A program made the position numbers and the translations under genes. 7,532 nt of DNA from an uncultured Eubacteriales bacterium (lineage in GTDB: Bacteria; Bacillota; Clostridia; TANB77; CAG-508): the NCBI GenBank assembly GCA_902766085.1, contig CACXCH010000112.1, positions 1-7,532 on the forward strand, read 5' to 3'. Shown one piece after another: positions 6,252 through 7,532 of the stretch. Within the stretch, counting starts at the first letter, position 1. Each line of letters begins with the position of its first letter. The notes beneath the pieces were generated by a model that saw nothing but the letters and a program-made list of their open reading frames with translations, was not told where the DNA came from and did not search any database.

Positions 6252-7221
6252 AGTTACAATGGTGATTCCTGTGTATAATTCAGAAAAATACATTGGAAGA
6301 TGTTTAGAAAGTGTGTTAAATCAAACATATAAAGATATTGATATACTTGTAATAAATGATGGATCAAAAGATAACTCACAAAAAATAATAAATGAGTTTG
6401 CAAAAAAATATAAAAACATTACAGCAATTGAACAAGAAAATATGGGAGTAGCTAGAACAAGAAATAAAGCAATACAAATGACTGAAACCGAGTACATAAT
6501 GTTTATGGACAATGATGATTTCATCGACAATGATTACATTGAAACTCTATTAACAAATGCTGAAGAAGGACAATACGATATTGTTGTATGTGGATATAAA
6601 AGACCAACAGATGATGGAAAAATAATAAGAAATGTAAAATTGACAGATGAAGAATTTTCTAAATACAACGTTTTGGCACCTTGGGCAAAGATTTATAAAA
6701 CAGACTTTTTGAAAAAAAATAATCTCGAATTTTTAGATAATGATTTTGGAGAAGATACATATTTAAATTTACAAGCATATTTACTTTCTGATAAAACTAA
6801 AGTAATTGATTATACCGGATACAATTGGTTCTATAATATAGCAAGCGTTTCAAACACTAAACAAAAAAATAGTAAAAATGTACATATATTTTATTTTCTT
6901 GATAAAACTTATGATTCACTTAAGAAGAGAGGATTGCTAGAAAAAAGGCATGATGTTGCAGAATATTCAATTATAACAAATGTTATTTGGTATTTATTTT
7001 ATTGCACGAAAGGCTTTAAATATAAAGAAATAAGTGACGAATATGATAAGGCTTTTGACTGGCTAAAAGAACACTTTCCTGAATTTCAGAAAAATAAATA
7101 TATTGGATTTAATAAAGCAAAAGGACAACTTAAATTCGTTAGAACATCTGTGGCAATTATGATGTTTTTAAATAAAATTCATCTTGGAAAATTAGCTATT
7201 TATATATATAGTAAAATATAG
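6241..7221 (+). CDS. GT2 family glycosyltransferase
   Basis: Starting at ATG 6241 the protein has 326 residues and begins MKNKVTMVIPVYNSEKYIGRCLESV, the classic GT2 opening. D40 in VINDGSKDNS contacts the nucleotide, MDNDD (D90, D92) is the metal-binding DXD, and GEDTYLN (E171, D172) is the ED motif expected to carry the catalytic base. A GYNWFYNIASVSNT segment and an alpha-helical C-terminal region follow, resembling capsule and teichoic-acid chain transferases such as the EpsJ/WcaA-like group. It has no strong membrane helix and is probably peripheral at the inner face. The sugar transferred cannot be told. It overlaps the flippase gene by 11 bases. Longer starts at ATG 6229 or GTG 6211 are possible but fit the ribosome binding site less well. 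It is the last gene before a 206-base gap and may end the transcription unit, though no clear terminator is visible. Confidence 0.88.
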   Translation: MKNKVTMVIPVYNSEKYIGRCLESVLNQTYKDIDILVINDGSKDNSQKIINEFAKKYKNITAIEQENMGVARTRNKAIQMTETEYIMFMDNDDFIDNDYIETLLTNAEEGQYDIVVCGYKRPTDDGKIIRNVKLTDEEFSKYNVLAPWAKIYKTDFLKKNNLEFLDNDFGEDTYLNLQAYLLSDKTKVIDYTGYNWFYNIASVSNTKQKNSKNVHIFYFLDKTYDSLKKRGLLEKRHDVAEYSIITNVIWYLFYCTKGFKYKEISDEYDKAFDWLKEHFPEFQKNKYIGFNKAKGQLKFVRTSVAIMMFLNKIHLGKLAIYIYSKI

Positions 7222-7292
7222 AGAAATATACATAATTTTATATAAAAAATAATGAAAAAACTACCACGTAGAGTAAAAAAATAAAAGCAATT

Positions 7293-7353
7293 CTATAAAG
7301 TAAAGCAACTTGTGCGACTAAATACATTATAAAAGCTATACTTTAGCAACTTG
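7293..7353 (+). repeat. Imperfect direct repeat in the gap before the rmlD-like gene
   Basis: ctataaagtaaagcaacttg (7293-7312) and ctatactttagcaacttg (7336-7353) share both ends and differ in the middle. The TAAAGTA at 7296-7302 is also the complement of TACTTTA at 7339-7345, which would give a 7-bp stem with a 36-base loop. It lies just upstream of the predicted promoter. The rest of the 7222-7427 gap shows no ORF or RNA gene and no terminator I would trust. Confidence 0.35.
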
Positions 7354-7364
7354 AATCAAAATTG

Positions 7365-7393
7365 TTTACTTATTTTTCTTGTAGTGATATTAT
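7365..7393 (+). promoter_or_regulatory. Predicted sigma-A-type promoter with extended -10
   Basis: TTTACT (7365-7370) as -35 and TATTAT (7388-7393) as -10 are separated by exactly 17 bases. TG at 7385-7386, one base before the -10, makes an extended -10 element. Transcription would start near 7400 and leave a leader of about 28 bases before the rmlD-like gene. The match is by eye in AT-rich DNA, so chance is possible. Confidence 0.45.
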
Positions 7394-7413
7394 TTAAAAG
7401 TCAATAATTTGAT

Positions 7414-7420
7414 AAAGGAG
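7414..7420 (+). promoter_or_regulatory. Shine-Dalgarno AAAGGAG for the rmlD-like gene
   Basis: The site lies 7 bases before the ATG at 7428 and 4 before the adjacent ATG at 7425. The better spacing favours 7428, giving MRILITGANG rather than MMRILITGANG. Confidence 0.65.
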
Positions 7421-7427
7421 ATTTATG

Positions 7428-7532
7428 ATGAGAATTTTAATAACAGGTGCAAACGGAATGCTTGCAAAAGAAGTAATTGAAAAATTTAATGAAGGCAATG
7501 AATTAATTTTGACTGATGTTGCAGATCTTGAC
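7428..7532 (+). CDS. rmlD: dTDP-4-dehydrorhamnose reductase family protein, N-terminal part (3' end outside window)
   Basis: Only 35 codons are in the window: MRILITGANGMLAKEVIEK, then a region with NELILTDVADLD. The opening is the NAD(P)-binding Rossmann motif of short-chain dehydrogenases of the RmlD/RfbD type (TGANGMLA, where many members have G in the last position). The DVADLD is typical of the stretch that precedes the substrate part in this family. RmlD makes dTDP-L-rhamnose from dTDP-4-dehydro-L-rhamnose in the cytosol, the last step of the RmlABCD pathway. This fits a glycan locus. The gap and promoter before it suggest a separate transcription unit, perhaps the start of a rhamnose set. 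Another NDP-sugar epimerase or reductase cannot be excluded from so short a piece. Confidence 0.7.
   Translation, partial: MRILITGANGMLAKEVIEKFNEGNELILTDVADLD

Noticed and set aside
7257..7285. Hairpin ctac-cac-gtag flanked by A-runs, as a terminator on the minus strand
   Set aside because: The stem is only 4 bp, and there is no minus-strand gene to terminate.
7331..7380. A terminator made from gctatactttagc and the T-rich tatttttctt
   Set aside because: The stem is only 4 bp and the T-run does not follow it directly. Another pairing (agcaa with ttgtt) is short and needs a G-U pair.

Overview
The window is a very AT-rich stretch (hand counts of sample 60-base lines mostly fall near 18-35% G+C) carrying seven co-directional genes, all on the + strand. 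The standard genetic code, Shine-Dalgarno sites of the AGGAG/AAAGGAG type, use of TTG starts, and the protein families suggest a low-GC Firmicute, most likely a clostridial or gut-associated Clostridia relative. I cannot name the species. The gene set is that of a cell-surface polysaccharide (capsule, exopolysaccharide or teichoic-acid-like glycan) locus, and both outer genes run off the window.

Layout: (1) 1-1392, the 3' part of a large glycosyltransferase that ends a GT32-like domain and continues into a GT4/GT-B-like domain. (2) 1459-3663, a fused protein with an N-terminal polytopic membrane domain (DUF6020-like) and a C-terminal GT2 domain of the dolichyl/undecaprenyl-phosphate sugar synthase type. 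(3) 3675-4034, a small DUF2304 membrane protein. (4) 4018-4803, a second GT2 enzyme with a probable TTG start. After a 173-base gap that holds a decayed tandem repeat and a weak hairpin come (5) 4977-6251, a Wzx-type flippase with a TTG start, and (6) 6241-7221, a third GT2 enzyme overlapping it. A 206-base gap with a plausible extended -10 promoter precedes (7) 7428-7532 onward, the start of an RmlD-like dTDP-4-dehydrorhamnose reductase.

How the genes may work together (inference): the soluble GT32/GT4 and GT2 enzymes would extend a lipid-linked repeat unit on the cytoplasmic face. The flippase would export it. RmlD would finish dTDP-L-rhamnose as a sugar donor. The fused membrane/GT2 protein plus DUF2304 looks like a side module that loads a sugar onto a polyprenyl phosphate and adds it to the glycan outside the membrane, by analogy to the three-part Gtr glycosylation systems. 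No polymerase (Wzy), initiating phosphoglycosyltransferase, RNA gene, CRISPR array or transposase is visible.

The points most worth a second look are the two multi-domain fusions, a 13-bp in-frame direct repeat lying in the linker between the two domains of the first gene, and a tandem duplication running over the stop codon of the GT2 gene at 4018-4803.
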